A stretch of DNA of 64,000 nt from contig CAWJUH010000007.1 of the NCBI GenBank assembly GCA_963846005.1, forward strand, positions 1 through 64,000. Direction: 5' to 3'. Numbering within the stretch: position 1 is the stretch's first letter; the number at the start of each line of letters is the position of its first letter. Shown here piece after piece: positions 43,494 to 52,669 of this stretch. Under the pieces are notes generated by a model that ran no database searches, was not told the origin of the DNA, and worked only from the letters and a program-made list of their open reading frames with translations. The DNA comes from CAVSUR01 sp963846005 (GTDB lineage Bacteria > Actinomycetota > Actinomycetes > Streptosporangiales > Streptosporangiaceae). The position numbers were made by a program, and so were the translations under genes.

Positions 43494-45671
43494 CTAGGAG
43501 GGGGCCCGCGTCACCGGCTGCTGGGTGGGCGCTTCGGCCACCGGGGAGGGCGGAACCCTCAGCAGCCGGGCGGCCCACCGGGGCAGCCACCAGTTCCACC
43601 GGCCGAGTAGCGACACCAGCGCGGGTACCAGCAGCGACCTGACTACGGTGGCGTCGAGCAGGATCCCCGCGCCTATGCCGGTGGCGAAGATTTTCAGGAA
43701 GGTCAATGGTGCACTGGCGAGAGCGGCCATGGCCAGGAAGAGGATCAGGGCGGCCGAGGTGACCAGCCGGCCGGTCCGCCCGACGCCGGTGATCACGGCC
43801 TGGTCGGTGGAGCCGGTCTTATCGTGTTCCTCACGCATCCGGGTCAGGATGAACACCTCGTAGTCCATCGACAGGCCGTAGAGGAATGCGAAGACGAACA
43901 ACGGGATCCAGGTGGTGATCGCGCCGGTAGCTGGCAGGCCCCAGATCGCCTGCGAGCCGTGGCCGTCCTGCCAGACCAGCACCAGCACCCCGTACGCGGC
44001 GGCCACCGACAGCAGGTTGGCCACGATGGCCTTCAGCGGCAGCAGCAGCGACCGGAACGCGTGCGCCAGCAGGATGAACGTGATGACTATCAGCCCGGCG
44101 AGCACGTAGGGAAAGTCGCCGTAGAGGGAGCTGACCTGATCCACCAGTCCCGGCCCGTATCCGCCGAGCAGGGCGGCAGGTTCGGCGGCCGCGACCGCCC
44201 GGCGTACGGCGGTTACCGTGGCCTGGCCAGCAGCGCTGGCCCCGTCGGCGACCGGGAGCACCTCGGCGAGCGAAGTGCCGCCGCGGTGCCAGTCAGGTCC
44301 CGGCGGCGCCACCACGGCGTGCACGCCTCCGGCCCCGGATGCGGCCGCCAGCGCCCGTGCCGGGCCCGCGCGCGGCGGCAGCAAGACCTCGATCGGGGTC
44401 AGCACGCCGGCCGGGATCCTGGCCTGCTCCAGCAGGACCACGCCACGGCGCGCGGTGCCCTGCTGGGACAGCGAGTTCACGCTCGCGTCACCCACGTGCA
44501 GTCCCAGGGCGGCCACCCCGAGCAGGACCAGGATCGCCAGGGCCGCCGCCGCGGACACCCAGCGCCATCGCACCACGAGCCGGGCCCAAGCAGTCCAGCC
44601 GCGCGGGGGAGCGTTCTCGTCGCGCAGCCGCGGCCAGTCCAGCCGCCGGCCCGCCCCGGCGAGCAGCGCCGGCAGCATGGTGATGGCGACGGCCACGCTG
44701 ATCAGCGGGATGAGCATCCCGCCGAGGCCGATGCTGCGGATGAACGGGATCGGCAGCGCGAGCAGGGCCAGCAGGCCGAGCGCGACGGTGACGCCGCTGA
44801 ACACGATGGACCGTCCGGCCGTGCTCATGGCCAGGCGGATCGCCGTGGGGTTGTCGTGACCGTGCGCGATTTCCTCCCGCCAGCGGGTGATCAGCAGCAG
44901 CGAGTAGTCGATCGCGACACCGAGGCCGATCAGGCCGACCAGGTACTGGACGATGAAACTGATGCCGGTGAGATAGGTCAGGCCGAGGATGGCCAGGAAG
45001 GCGGCCGTCACCGAGACCGCCGCGACCAGCAGCGGGACCAACGCCAGCAGCGAGGCGAAGACGAACGCGAGCACGGCCAGGGCGCCGAGGGCGCCGATGA
45101 GGATCTCGCCCTGCACGCCGACCCCGCCGCCTGATCCGCGCCCCGCGTCGGTGAGCGGGGTGATCCCGGTCACCTCTGCCTGCGTCCCGCGCGGCAGGTG
45201 ACTGGCCAGCGCGCGGCTGACCGTCACGGCGGGGATAACCGGATCTTGCTGCGGGTTGCCGTTGGTGGGCGTGAACACCAGGGCGAAAGTTGTCCTCCCG
45301 TCGGCGGAGACGAAGCCCCGGTTGCCGGTGGAGACATAAGAGACGACCCGGCCTGCATGCCCGCCTGAGGTGCCGAGCCGGGCCACCGCGGCGAAGGCTG
45401 CCTGCAACTGGGCCCGGGTGCGGGGCTGGCTCACCGTGGTCCCGGGCGGCAGCCGCACGACCGGCACCAGCGGGGTCTCGCTGCCGCCACTGCCATACCG
45501 GGCCAGGATCGCGGCGTCGGCCTGGTCGCTGCGCGTGCCGGGGATCTCGAAGCTCTGGCTCAGGTGACTGCTCAAGGTAGCCGATGCGTACCCGCCGACC
45601 AGCAGCATCAGCAGCCAGAACAGGCCGACGAGCCGGCGGTGCCGGAGGACGAAGGTCGTGATGCCATTCAC
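43494..45671 (-). CDS. MMPL-family RND transporter
   Basis: Membrane exporter of 725 residues with 12 helices in two halves. The N-terminal helix LVGLFWLLMLLVGGYASATL is followed by a large loop (to about 190). The first helix bundle contains GIGLGVAIDYSLLLITRWREE-type sequence (GVAIDYSLLLITRWREEI), the conserved Asp/Tyr motif. A second loop and a second bundle with FLYGLSMDYEVFILTRMREE follow. Such proteins export lipids or hydrophobic metabolites, or confer drug resistance. It is transcribed toward the MerR-DICT gene and shares a CTAAGCTRAC element with that gene's promoter. Co-regulation with the carotenoid genes is therefore possible. Confidence 0.92.
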   Translation of the reverse strand: MNGITTFVLRHRRLVGLFWLLMLLVGGYASATLSSHLSQSFEIPGTRSDQADAAILARYGSGGSETPLVPVVRLPPGTTVSQPRTRAQLQAAFAAVARLGTSGGHAGRVVSYVSTGNRGFVSADGRTTFALVFTPTNGNPQQDPVIPAVTVSRALASHLPRGTQAEVTGITPLTDAGRGSGGGVGVQGEILIGALGALAVLAFVFASLLALVPLLVAAVSVTAAFLAILGLTYLTGISFIVQYLVGLIGLGVAIDYSLLLITRWREEIAHGHDNPTAIRLAMSTAGRSIVFSGVTVALGLLALLALPIPFIRSIGLGGMLIPLISVAVAITMLPALLAGAGRRLDWPRLRDENAPPRGWTAWARLVVRWRWVSAAAALAILVLLGVAALGLHVGDASVNSLSQQGTARRGVVLLEQARIPAGVLTPIEVLLPPRAGPARALAAASGAGGVHAVVAPPGPDWHRGGTSLAEVLPVADGASAAGQATVTAVRRAVAAAEPAALLGGYGPGLVDQVSSLYGDFPYVLAGLIVITFILLAHAFRSLLLPLKAIVANLLSVAAAYGVLVLVWQDGHGSQAIWGLPATGAITTWIPLFVFAFLYGLSMDYEVFILTRMREEHDKTGSTDQAVITGVGRTGRLVTSAALILFLAMAALASAPLTFLKIFATGIGAGILLDATVVRSLLVPALVSLLGRWNWWLPRWAARLLRVPPSPVAEAPTQQPVTRAPS

Positions 45672-45716
45672 GGTGCCGGCCCGCTCCCTCCAGGAAACCG
45701 CGGTAACCCGAGCCAG

Positions 45717-45748
45717 GAATGAAATAACACTAAACTAAGCTAACATTC
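45717..45748 (-). promoter_or_regulatory. Operator-like region upstream of the MMPL transporter
   Basis: GAATG at 45717-45721 and CATTC at 45744-45748 are inverted, 22 bases apart. Inside lies CTAAGCTAAC (45735-45744), matching nine of ten bases of the element at 42470. The stretch is AT-rich compared with surroundings and sits about 46 bases before the start codon. I see nothing else in the 300-base gap 45672-45973. Confidence 0.45.
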
Positions 45749-45973
45749 GCCGCCCGCCGGCCCTGCCGGGTGCCCGGACGCGGCTACCCGGGACTGCCGA
45801 GGCATCGTCGGGGTTACCAGACCGTGGTCGTGGGCAGGCGCAGTGCATGGCAGCACACAGTCAGCATCCGAGCCAGCACAGTCAGGACCCGGCAATAGCG
45901 TCTCGATCCCCGGATCAGGCACGCCTCTTTGCTGCACTGATCTGCTGCATGATCATTTCGAACGGAGGTCTGC

Positions 45974-47128
45974 ATGACTAATCGCGCCGATCATGATCCG
46001 CTTGCTGAGCTGTCTGGCCTGGGTGTGGCGGTCTGGCTCGATGATCTGTCTCGCGAGCTCCTGGCCGGCGGGAAGCTTGCGTCCCTGATCGCTGACCGCC
46101 ATGTGGTGGGCGTGACCACGAACCCCACCATCTTCGCCTCGGCCCTGTCCAGCGGCGACCGGTACAACGACCAGCTTCGGGCACTGGCGGAGCAGGACAG
46201 CGATCCGGAGACCGCGGTCTTCGCCGTGACCACCGATGACGTCCGCAGTGCTTGCGATGTCCTGGCGCCCGTCTACGACCGGACTGCAGGGCTTGACGGG
46301 TGCGTATCCATCGAGGTAGACCCCCGGCTGGCGCGGGATGCGGAAGCGACCACCGAGATGGCCCGCAGGCTGCGAGCCGCGGTCGGCCGGGACAATCTCT
46401 TCGTCAAGATCCCCGGCACCCGTGCAGGACTGGCCGCGATCACGCAGGCGATCAGCGAGGGCATCAGCGTCAATGTCACGCTCATCTTCTCTCTCGAGCG
46501 CTATCGCGCCGTCATGGACGCGTACTTCACCGGGCTGGAGAAGGCCAGCGCCGCAGGCCTCCCGCTGGACGGCATCAGGTCGGTCGCCTCATTCTTCGTC
46601 TCCCGGGTCGATACCGAAGTTGACGCGCGCCTCGACCGCGCTGACTCCGAACGCGCCGCCAGTCTGCGCGGGCAAGCTGCGGTTGCTAACGCACGCCTGG
46701 CGTACCAGGCCTTCAGCGAGCTGAGCAGATCAGAGCGGTGGCAGAAGCTGGCCCAGCTGGGCGCCCGGCCCCAGCGGCCGCTCTGGGCATCCACGGGAGT
46801 CAAGAATCCGGCTTATCCCGACACGATGTACGTGACCGAACTGGCCGCGCCGGGCACGGTGAACACCATGCCTGGCGCCACCCTTGAGGCATTCGCGGAC
46901 CACGGCGAGCCCGCAGGCGACACGATTTCCGGCAGCTACGATGAGGCGATCCGCCTCCTCGGTGAGCTGAAGGCCGTCGGCATCGATTTCGACGACGTAA
47001 CCGACCAGCTTGAGCGAGAAGGACTCGCCAAATTCGAGGCGAGCTGGGCCGAGCTCACCGCCACCGTGGCCGCCGAGCTTGAGCACCATCACCCCGGTGG
47101 CCGCCACAAGACGCCCCCCACCGGATGA
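45974..47128 (+). CDS. tal: Transaldolase
   Basis: Pentose-phosphate enzyme of 384 residues that moves a dihydroxyacetone unit between sugar phosphates. GGAGG precedes the ATG at 45974. The N-terminal motif GVTTNPTIFASAL is at 46-58. The Schiff-base lysine is K145 in NLFVKIPGT. SVNVTLIFSLERY and RPLWASTGVKNPAYPDTMYV complete the signature. The length fits the long actinobacterial Tal group. It stands alone here, without tkt or zwf, so it may be a second copy. Confidence 0.95.
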   Translation: MTNRADHDPLAELSGLGVAVWLDDLSRELLAGGKLASLIADRHVVGVTTNPTIFASALSSGDRYNDQLRALAEQDSDPETAVFAVTTDDVRSACDVLAPVYDRTAGLDGCVSIEVDPRLARDAEATTEMARRLRAAVGRDNLFVKIPGTRAGLAAITQAISEGISVNVTLIFSLERYRAVMDAYFTGLEKASAAGLPLDGIRSVASFFVSRVDTEVDARLDRADSERAASLRGQAAVANARLAYQAFSELSRSERWQKLAQLGARPQRPLWASTGVKNPAYPDTMYVTELAAPGTVNTMPGATLEAFADHGEPAGDTISGSYDEAIRLLGELKAVGIDFDDVTDQLEREGLAKFEASWAELTATVAAELEHHHPGGRHKTPPTG

Positions 47129-47230
47129 GTGCAGGTTGCTTGTTGTCCTGTGGCGTCAACTGCGGCCAGCCGTCCATGCGGGCACGCGGCGGCCCTGCGA
47201 TCTTCAAGATCGTTAGCGTCGCCAGACCTG

Positions 47231-47267
47231 CTTGCTTTAGTAAGCACTGCTTGGTATAGTTAGCAAG
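47231..47267 (+). promoter_or_regulatory. Palindromic element before the SAP-domain gene
   Basis: TGCTTTAGTAAGCA at 47233-47246 is a perfect inverted repeat around TAGT. CTTGCT at 47231-47236 also pairs with AGCAAG at 47262-47267. Lies 45-80 bases before the start at 47312; a repressor operator is likely. The rest of the 183-base gap shows only the GGAGG-like ribosome site. Confidence 0.45.
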
Positions 47268-47311
47268 ATCGTTCGGAGGTACTGAATTCGGACACCAGCG
47301 AAAGGGTACAT

Positions 47312-47866
47312 ATGACTAGCACGACCGAGCGCTACAGCGCCGCGGCGAGCCAGGCGACCGGTGCGGCAGAGAAGTTCGCCGACGTCTGGGCCCAGAGCGC
47401 GCAAACCCTGAGCGAGCGCATGCTCCCGGGCCTGCCGCAGATCGACCTGGTCCCGGTAGTCGAGCGCTACTTCGAGTTCGTGCAGCGGACCGTGGACATC
47501 AGCCGTGACCTGACCGTCAAGTGGGTGGAGACGGCGGGCATGCTGTCCGGCGCCGCCCGCGAGCACGCCGAGTCCGTCAGCGGCCTCGTCCGCGAGCAGG
47601 CCGAGTCGGCCCGCAATCTCGTGCACGAGCAGGCCGGCCAGGCCGAGCAGGCCGCCCGCGCGCAGGCCGAGCAGGCCGAGCAGGCCAGGCAGGAACTGGC
47701 CCGCGAGGCTCGCAGGGCCGAGCGCGAGCAGACCAGGAAGGCTCGTGAGCGCTACCAGAACCTGACCAAGGCCGAGCTCAGCGACCTGCTGGGCCAGCGC
47801 GACCTGCCCAAGACCGGCAATGTCGACGAGCTCGTCGAGCGCCTGGTCGAGGCGGACACCAAGTAA
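47312..47866 (+). CDS. Coiled-coil protein with C-terminal SAP-like domain
   Basis: Protein of 184 residues. The N-terminal third is helical with GLPQIDLVPVVERYFEFVQR. Residues about 85-145 form an Ala/Glu/Gln/Arg-rich coiled coil (AGQAEQAARAQAEQAEQARQ). The C-terminus (about 150-184) reads NLTKAELSDLLGQRDLPKTG and NVDELVERLVEAD, which matches SAP/Rho-N-type DNA- or RNA-binding helices. The N-terminal part resembles phasin or heparin-binding-haemagglutinin-like actinobacterial proteins. A nucleoid-associated or granule-associated role is possible. It has its own operator and a strong terminator. Confidence 0.75.
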   Translation: MTSTTERYSAAASQATGAAEKFADVWAQSAQTLSERMLPGLPQIDLVPVVERYFEFVQRTVDISRDLTVKWVETAGMLSGAAREHAESVSGLVREQAESARNLVHEQAGQAEQAARAQAEQAEQARQELAREARRAEREQTRKARERYQNLTKAELSDLLGQRDLPKTGNVDELVERLVEADTK

Positions 47867-47891
47867 CTACGCTGCCCGCGCAGCACCCAGG

Positions 47892-47927
47892 CGCCGGTAC
47901 CCCGCAGCAATTGCCGGGGTACCGGCG
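47892..47927 (+). terminator. Strong terminator after the SAP-domain gene
   Basis: A perfect 13-base inverted repeat CGCCGGTACCCCG (47892-47904) and CGGGGTACCGGCG (47915-47927) surrounds a ten-base loop, 25 bases after the stop. Confidence 0.75.
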
Positions 47928-48090
47928 TCATCGCGTCACCGGAGCGCGAGCTGCCCGGCTGTCCGCCATCAGGGCACCCGTCTAGGCGTTTTCGCCCTGC
48001 CTCTAACGAGCTGGCGGATGGCGGCCCGCTCATAGGGCCGGTCACTATGACGCATTGCTATCAGCGGAGCCGATGCGACGGCCGAGTTCG

Positions 48091-48501
48091 TCATTCGGCC
48101 GCGACGCGCAGCAGGCCGAGTTGGTGTTCCCAGCCGGTGCGGTGGCTGTCGAGGTGGGTGGACGGCAGGTCGCGGTGGGTGAGGACGACCATCGTGTCGT
48201 CGCCGTCGGGGGTCAGTACGACTTCGACGGTGGATCCGCCGGGCGGCAGCATCTCGTTGCCGGGGATGCCCCAGCTGAACACGACACGGTGCGGAGGCTC
48301 GACGATGATGTAGGCGCCGTGCGCGGCGACCTCGCCCATGTCGAGCGCGAATACGCCGCCGGGTTGCGGGTCGAGCTGAGCCCGTTCGCCGATCCACGTG
48401 ACGATGAGCGCCGGGTCAGTGAAGTACGGAAAGACGACCTCCGGCGGTGCCTTGATGTGCTCGGTCGCGACGATGACTGCGTTGCGGATCTCGCCGGTCA
48501 C
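48091..48501 (-). CDS. SRPBCC/AHSA1-like protein
   Basis: Protein of 136 residues of the AHSA1/CalC type: ATEHIKAPPEVVFPYFTDPA near the start, WIGERAQLDPQPGGVFALDM in the middle and TGWEHQLGLLRVAAE at the end. It follows an ArsR regulator by two bases on the same strand. ArsR-AHSA1 pairs are common in actinobacteria and are usually co-transcribed; the ligand is unknown. Confidence 0.88.
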   Translation of the reverse strand: MTGEIRNAVIVATEHIKAPPEVVFPYFTDPALIVTWIGERAQLDPQPGGVFALDMGEVAAHGAYIIVEPPHRVVFSWGIPGNEMLPPGGSTVEVVLTPDGDDTMVVLTHRDLPSTHLDSHRTGWEHQLGLLRVAAE

Positions 48502-48503
48502 GG

Positions 48504-48851
48504 CTACCTCTTCGGTGGTCGGGGGTGGGCCGTCTCGACGGCCTTCTTCAGGTTGCGGAGGGCGTCGGGCCAGAATTCGGAGAGTATTTCGCGCACCGGC
48601 TCGAGCGCCTCATGGCGAAGCGTGTAGAGGCGGCGGGATCCCTCGCGGCGTTCGGTGAGCAGGCCGGCCTGCTTGAGCACGCCGAGGTGCAGGCTGACCG
48701 CCTGCTGGGTGAGGGTGAAGCCCGCGGCGATCTGCCCGGCGGGCAGCTCGGCGTGCTGGACGAGGCGCAGGATCTCCCGGCGGTGCGGGTCGGCGAGCGC
48801 CCGCAGTACCGCGTCGGGGGCTGCGGGCGCCGGCTGCTTCCGTTCGGCCAT
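48504..48851 (-). CDS. ArsR-family transcriptional regulator
   Basis: Winged-helix repressor of 115 residues: VLRALADPHRREILRLVQ, then GFTLTQQAVSLHLGVLKQAG (recognition helix) and LLTERREGSRRLYTLRHEAL. No metal-binding CxC motif is present, so it is of the SRPBCC-linked, non-metal type. It sits between two AHSA1-like genes and likely binds the tandem palindromes at 49360-49391, controlling the whole three-gene operon including itself. Confidence 0.92.
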   Translation of the reverse strand: MAERKQPAPAAPDAVLRALADPHRREILRLVQHAELPAGQIAAGFTLTQQAVSLHLGVLKQAGLLTERREGSRRLYTLRHEALEPVREILSEFWPDALRNLKKAVETAHPRPPKR

Positions 48852-48879
48852 CGGGCCAGGGTCTCAGGTCTCAGGCGTC

Positions 48880-49341
48880 TCAGGAGCCGAACGGGGTGCC
48901 GGTGCCGGTCTTGGCACAGGTCTCGATGCTGGACATGAAGTACGTCCAGGCGTCTTGGCAGGCGTCCCAGCAGTCGAGCCGCGGCGTGAGTCCGATGTGC
49001 CGGAAGCGGAGTTCGGCGCCGGCGTCGGTGGGGCGGATGTCGATCTCGATGGTGGTGCCGAGCCACTCTTGTGTGTGTCCGGTAGGGGTGGTCCCGGGAG
49101 CTGCGATGGGCTCCCAGACGATGCGGTTGGTCCCGGCTTCCTGTACGCGGGTCGCGTTGACGCCGTGATCGCCGAACCGGGTGATGAGCGTGCCGTCGGC
49201 CGTTGCGTCGCCCTCGGTCGGGCCCCACCAGCGGCTGACGCCGTCGGCGGAGGCGAACAGCGCCGCCACGGCCTCCGGGCTGACGGGCAGGTTCAGGACC
49301 GCGCTGTAGTCCTCGGTCCGCGTGCTGGAGTTGCTGGTCAT
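48880..49341 (-). CDS. SRPBCC/AHSA1-like protein, first gene of the ArsR operon
   Basis: Protein of 153 residues. AVLNLPVSPEAVAALFASAD opens the fold, RWWGPTEGDATADGTLITRF follows, and the C-terminal helix contains CWDACQDAWTYFMSSIETCA. GGAGG lies just upstream of the ATG at 49341. As first gene after the palindromic operators it is the primary target of the ArsR repressor. It may bind a small hydrophobic ligand; no enzyme activity can be assigned. Confidence 0.87.
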   Translation of the reverse strand: MTSNSSTRTEDYSAVLNLPVSPEAVAALFASADGVSRWWGPTEGDATADGTLITRFGDHGVNATRVQEAGTNRIVWEPIAAPGTTPTGHTQEWLGTTIEIDIRPTDAGAELRFRHIGLTPRLDCWDACQDAWTYFMSSIETCAKTGTGTPFGS

Positions 49342-49359
49342 GCCGGCCTCCTCAAATAT

Positions 49360-49391
49360 ACAAGTAGTTACTTGTACAAGTAGATACTTGT
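49360..49391 (-). promoter_or_regulatory. Two adjacent 16-base palindromes, probable ArsR operators
   Basis: ACAAGTAGTTACTTGT (49360-49375) is directly followed by ACAAGTAGATACTTGT (49376-49391). Each is a seven-base inverted repeat around a two-base centre. They lie 19 bases before the first gene of the ArsR operon and overlap its promoter. The AT-rich block is striking in this GC-rich DNA. Confidence 0.8.
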
Positions 49392-49525
49392 AAACTTAGT
49401 CCGGGGGCGGGCTGAGTGTCAAGAGGCTGTGCGTCAAGTGCCGCCCAGTGCGAATGCGAACTCACGCGGTGAGGGCCGCGGGGGGGAGCGTGAGGCGTTG
49501 CGGGTGTGCCGGGTCTGCCGCGCGG

Positions 49526-50173
49526 TCAGGCGGTGACCGCTCGGCGCAGCTCGGCGGCTCCGGGGCCGTGTAGTTCGGCAATCCGGACTGTGCGCCCGGT
49601 GAGCAGGAGGAATAGGTCATTCATGCTCCCGGCCACCTCGGCGCCGGTCCCGGTGGACCACTGGTGGTCAGTTGCGGTGAGCCGGAATCCCGCGAGGGGC
49701 AGGGAGCGGAAGACCTTCGCGTTGCCGCGGCCCTGGTAGGACACCACCCGGTTCGCCGCCTCGGCTACCTCGACCGCGGGGATGCGGATGTCGTGGCGCA
49801 GCGGGATGGACATGTCCAGAGTGTGGCCGATGGCGTCAATGAGCGATTCGCGGCAGGTCAGCCCGGGGAACGCGCGGTGCAGTTCTGCCAGCTGCGCCAG
49901 GCGCTCGAGCAGCTGCTGTGTCCCGTAGCGCCGGGCCAGGTCGATTGATCCGTCTCGGATCAGGCGGTTGGTGCTGCCTGGATGCCGGACGGCGAGCAGC
50001 GCGAGCTGGCGCATTCCGAGCAGCGGCATCGTCAGGTGGGCGGCGACGTCCCTGACCTTCCATCCGTCGCACAGCGAGGGCGTGTCCCATTGGGACGGGC
50101 TGAGGGCGGTCAGCATCTCCACGATCGCGCGGCGGCGCCGGCCCACTGCCGGCCAGACTTCGGTGTCGTCCAT
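49526..50173 (-). CDS. Maleylpyruvate isomerase-like, mycothiol-dependent (DinB-fold) protein
   Basis: Protein of 215 residues. ATG at 50173 is chosen because AGGGG lies eight bases upstream. The MDMPI N-terminal block has RRAIVEMLTALSPSQWDTPSL and WKVRDVAAHLTMP with the metal-binding His. The C-terminal SCP2-like part has STGTGAEVAGSMNDLFLLLT. Family members use mycothiol as a cofactor. It is divergent from a MarR regulator, with palindromes between them, so it is probably repressed by that regulator and induced by an electrophile or drug. Confidence 0.85.
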   Translation of the reverse strand: MDDTEVWPAVGRRRRAIVEMLTALSPSQWDTPSLCDGWKVRDVAAHLTMPLLGMRQLALLAVRHPGSTNRLIRDGSIDLARRYGTQQLLERLAQLAELHRAFPGLTCRESLIDAIGHTLDMSIPLRHDIRIPAVEVAEAANRVVSYQGRGNAKVFRSLPLAGFRLTATDHQWSTGTGAEVAGSMNDLFLLLTGRTVRIAELHGPGAAELRRAVTA

Positions 50174-50200
50174 GGCGGTACCCCTTCGGCGGAAGATATA

Positions 50201-50238
50201 GTACCAGTCTGGTATCAAAAATAGTCCTGACCGGTACT
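50201..50238. promoter_or_regulatory. Palindromic MarR operator candidates
   Basis: GTACCAGTCTGGTAT at 50201-50215 is an inverted repeat around a central T. A second, weaker palindrome AGTCCTGACCGGTACT lies at 50223-50238. Both sit between the divergent mycothiol-enzyme and MarR genes and share the GTACC/GGTAC half-site. Confidence 0.6.
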
Positions 50239-50254
50239 ACTTGAAGGCGGTCTC

Positions 50255-50707
50255 TTGGAGCGTCAGATCTCGTCCGCCTGGCTGATGTTCATCAGCTACC
50301 GGGCTGCCGAGGACCGGGTCTTCGGCGCCATGGCCGACGCCGGCTTCCCGGACCTCACGCGCGCCCAGGCCCGGTTGCTGGCCGGCATCGACCACGATGG
50401 CACCCGGCTGGTGGTCCTCGCGGAACGGGCTCGGATACCGAAGCAGACCGCTCTGGCGCTAGTGAACGGCCTCGAGTCAGCCGGGTACGTGCACCGGGTG
50501 CCGGACCCCACAGACGGTCGCGCACGCCTGATCCAGCTGACGTCCCGCGGCGAGAGCGGGCTTCCCTGCGCCAGGGCGGCGGAAGCCCGGATCGAGGCCG
50601 AGTGGAAAGCGAGAGTAGGGACACGGCGGATGCGGGCATTCCGCAAGACCCTGTGGGAACTAGCCCTGCTGGCCGACCCCCAGCTCCAGCCCCCGCACAG
50701 TTCCTGA
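50255..50707 (+). CDS. MarR-family transcriptional regulator
   Basis: Winged-helix regulator of 150 residues with a TTG start at 50255 (ATG at 50285 is an alternative). Core motifs are LTRAQARLLAGIDHDGTRLV, LAERARIPKQTALALVNGLE and GYVHRVPDPTDGRARLIQLT, the last being the wing. It probably represses the divergent mycothiol-dependent enzyme and itself through the palindromes in the gap. The inducer is unknown. Confidence 0.92.
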   Translation: MERQISSAWLMFISYRAAEDRVFGAMADAGFPDLTRAQARLLAGIDHDGTRLVVLAERARIPKQTALALVNGLESAGYVHRVPDPTDGRARLIQLTSRGESGLPCARAAEARIEAEWKARVGTRRMRAFRKTLWELALLADPQLQPPHSS

Positions 50708-50918
50708 CCGCCGGCACCCAAGAGAGCTGACCTTGCCGGGCCTGAACAGCGGCTCGGCGACTTCCCGCTGCTGCATGCCATGACCAGGTTCAGCAGTGTG
50801 ACTTCGCGCGCTTTATCGGGTCACATGATTACTACCCGCAGGACGGTAGCGGCGGTTAGCTGCCGGGCGGATACTCAGGCCCCAGCAGGTGCGCAGCACG
50901 TCAAGGGGAGATGGGGCA

Positions 50919-52387
50919 ATGGCGCAACGTGGCACCCGGGTGCGGGTCCTGCTTGCAGCACTAGGTTCGGCGGGCTTGCTGCTGTCGGTGCCCGCCGCGG
51001 TTGCCCGTCCGGCAATTGCTGCTGCGACGGGGGCGGCTGTTGACTGGCCGCAGTATCTGCATGGACCGCAGCACAGTTCGGTAAGCCTTGCCACGGCGTT
51101 TACCCCGGCGAACGCGGCGTCGGCGAGCCAGGTGTGGCATTGGCAGCCGCCGGCCATCACTGGCGAGCCGTCGCCCCGGCTGGACGCGAGCCCGACCGTG
51201 GCGGCCGGGCGGGTCTATATCGGCGCTGAAAGCGGCAGATTCTATGCGCTGAATGAGGCAACCGGGACGGTGGTGTGGAGCCGCCAGCTGGACACCGAGC
51301 CGAAGGGCACGTGCCCCGCGCGCGGGATCACCGCGACGGCAGCGGTAGTGCCCGACCCGGTTACCGGCACGAGCACGGTTTACGTCTCGGGCGCTCGCTA
51401 TCTCTACGCCCTGGACGGGGCGACCGGGGCGCTGGTGTGGCAGACCGAGATCGGGCCGGCGAGCACGTCCGATCCCGACGCCTACTACAACTGGTCGTCG
51501 CCGACGGTGGTCGGCGGCCACATCTACGTGGGCCTGTCATCGGGTTGCGACGATCCGCTGATCCGTGGCGGCCTGGTGGAAGTCGACCAGCACACCGGGG
51601 GAGTGCTGCACACGTGGCATACCGTACCCGGCGGATCGGTCGGCGGCAGCATCTGGTCCAGCGCCGCCGCTACCTCCAGCGGCAGCGATGTCTGGGTGTC
51701 CACCGGCAACGAATGCGACCCGACGATCAACAGCTGCCCCTCCGGCAACCAGATCGGGCACTCGCTGTCGATCGTGCACCTATCCTCCTCGCTGGCGTTC
51801 CTCGGGGCCTGGCAGGCGCAAGGAACGGCGGGCCACGGCCACGACTGGGATTTCGGCTCCTCCCCCACCCTGTTCGGGGCCGGCAGCCCCCCGCCGGACG
51901 TGGGCGCCTGCAACAAGAACGGCCGCTATTACGCGCTGGCCGCCAGCGCGCTGGGCGGCGCGCCCCTATGGGCAGACACCATCGGCGCCCCCGCCCACTC
52001 CGACGACTCGTGCCTGGCCAGCTCCGTCTGGGACGGGCCGGCACCCTGTACATCGGCGGGGACGACACCACCATCGGCGGCACCAGCTACGGCGGATCAA
52101 TCCGCCACGTCAGCCCGGCCACCGGCGCCTTCATCTGGCAGACCGGCCTGCCGTGCGCGGTGATGGGCACGCCCTCGCTCGACAGCGCCGGCGTCCTGGC
52201 CGCCGGCACCTACCTCTGCCCCGCCGGCAGCACGCCCGGCGCCTACCTGATCAACGCCGCCACCGGCGCCAGGCTAAAAGCCCTCCCGGTCGGCTCCAGC
52301 CGCGTGTTCGGCCAGCCAGTCTTCGCACAGGGCACCCTTTTCGTCGCCACCGAGACAAGCGGCCTGTATAACTTCGCACCGAAATAG
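50919..52387 (+). CDS. Secreted PQQ-like beta-propeller protein, frameshifted
   Basis: Secreted protein of about 489 residues if one frameshift is bridged. ATG at 50919 opens a signal peptide (VLLAALGSAGLLLSVPAAVA). Blades follow with repeated Trp/Gly motifs: LDASPTVAAGRVYIGAESGR, YALNEATGTVVWSRQLD, YALDGATGALVWQTEIG. Near 52035 the frame changes inside a GGCC run; the second frame continues AGTLYIGGDDTTIGGTSYGG and VSPATGAFIWQTGLP to the stop at 52387. No PQQ dehydrogenase catalytic residues were recognised, so it may be a binding or scaffold propeller rather than an enzyme. Confidence 0.8.
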
Positions 52388-52669
52388 CAGCAGCGCCCCG
52401 GTCCGCCCGGTGTCACCACGGCCCGGACAGGGCCCATCGCAGAACGGCAAGGGAGCAACAGACAAAGTTGGCGGAGCACGCCGTGAGCCGCCGGGGCGGC
52501 TCGCCATGCGGCAGGCGCAGATTAGTTCGGCTGCCCGCGTCCGCTCATCAGCGCGGTAAATCGTGGCCGTCACCGCCGGTCGTTCCGCGCATGTTCCGGA
52601 TCACCATTTGTCCGGGCTGGGCTAGCGTCAGACCATCGCGCAGGACGATTCTCCTCCGGGATCTACGCT

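Noticed and set aside
43824..45134. 436-residue plus-strand frame inside the MMPL gene
   Set aside because: Asp/Arg/Gln-rich antisense artefact; MMPL motifs are intact on the other strand.
43494..45671. MMPL protein as a mycolate exporter
   Set aside because: No mycolate-synthesis genes are visible and the family is broad.
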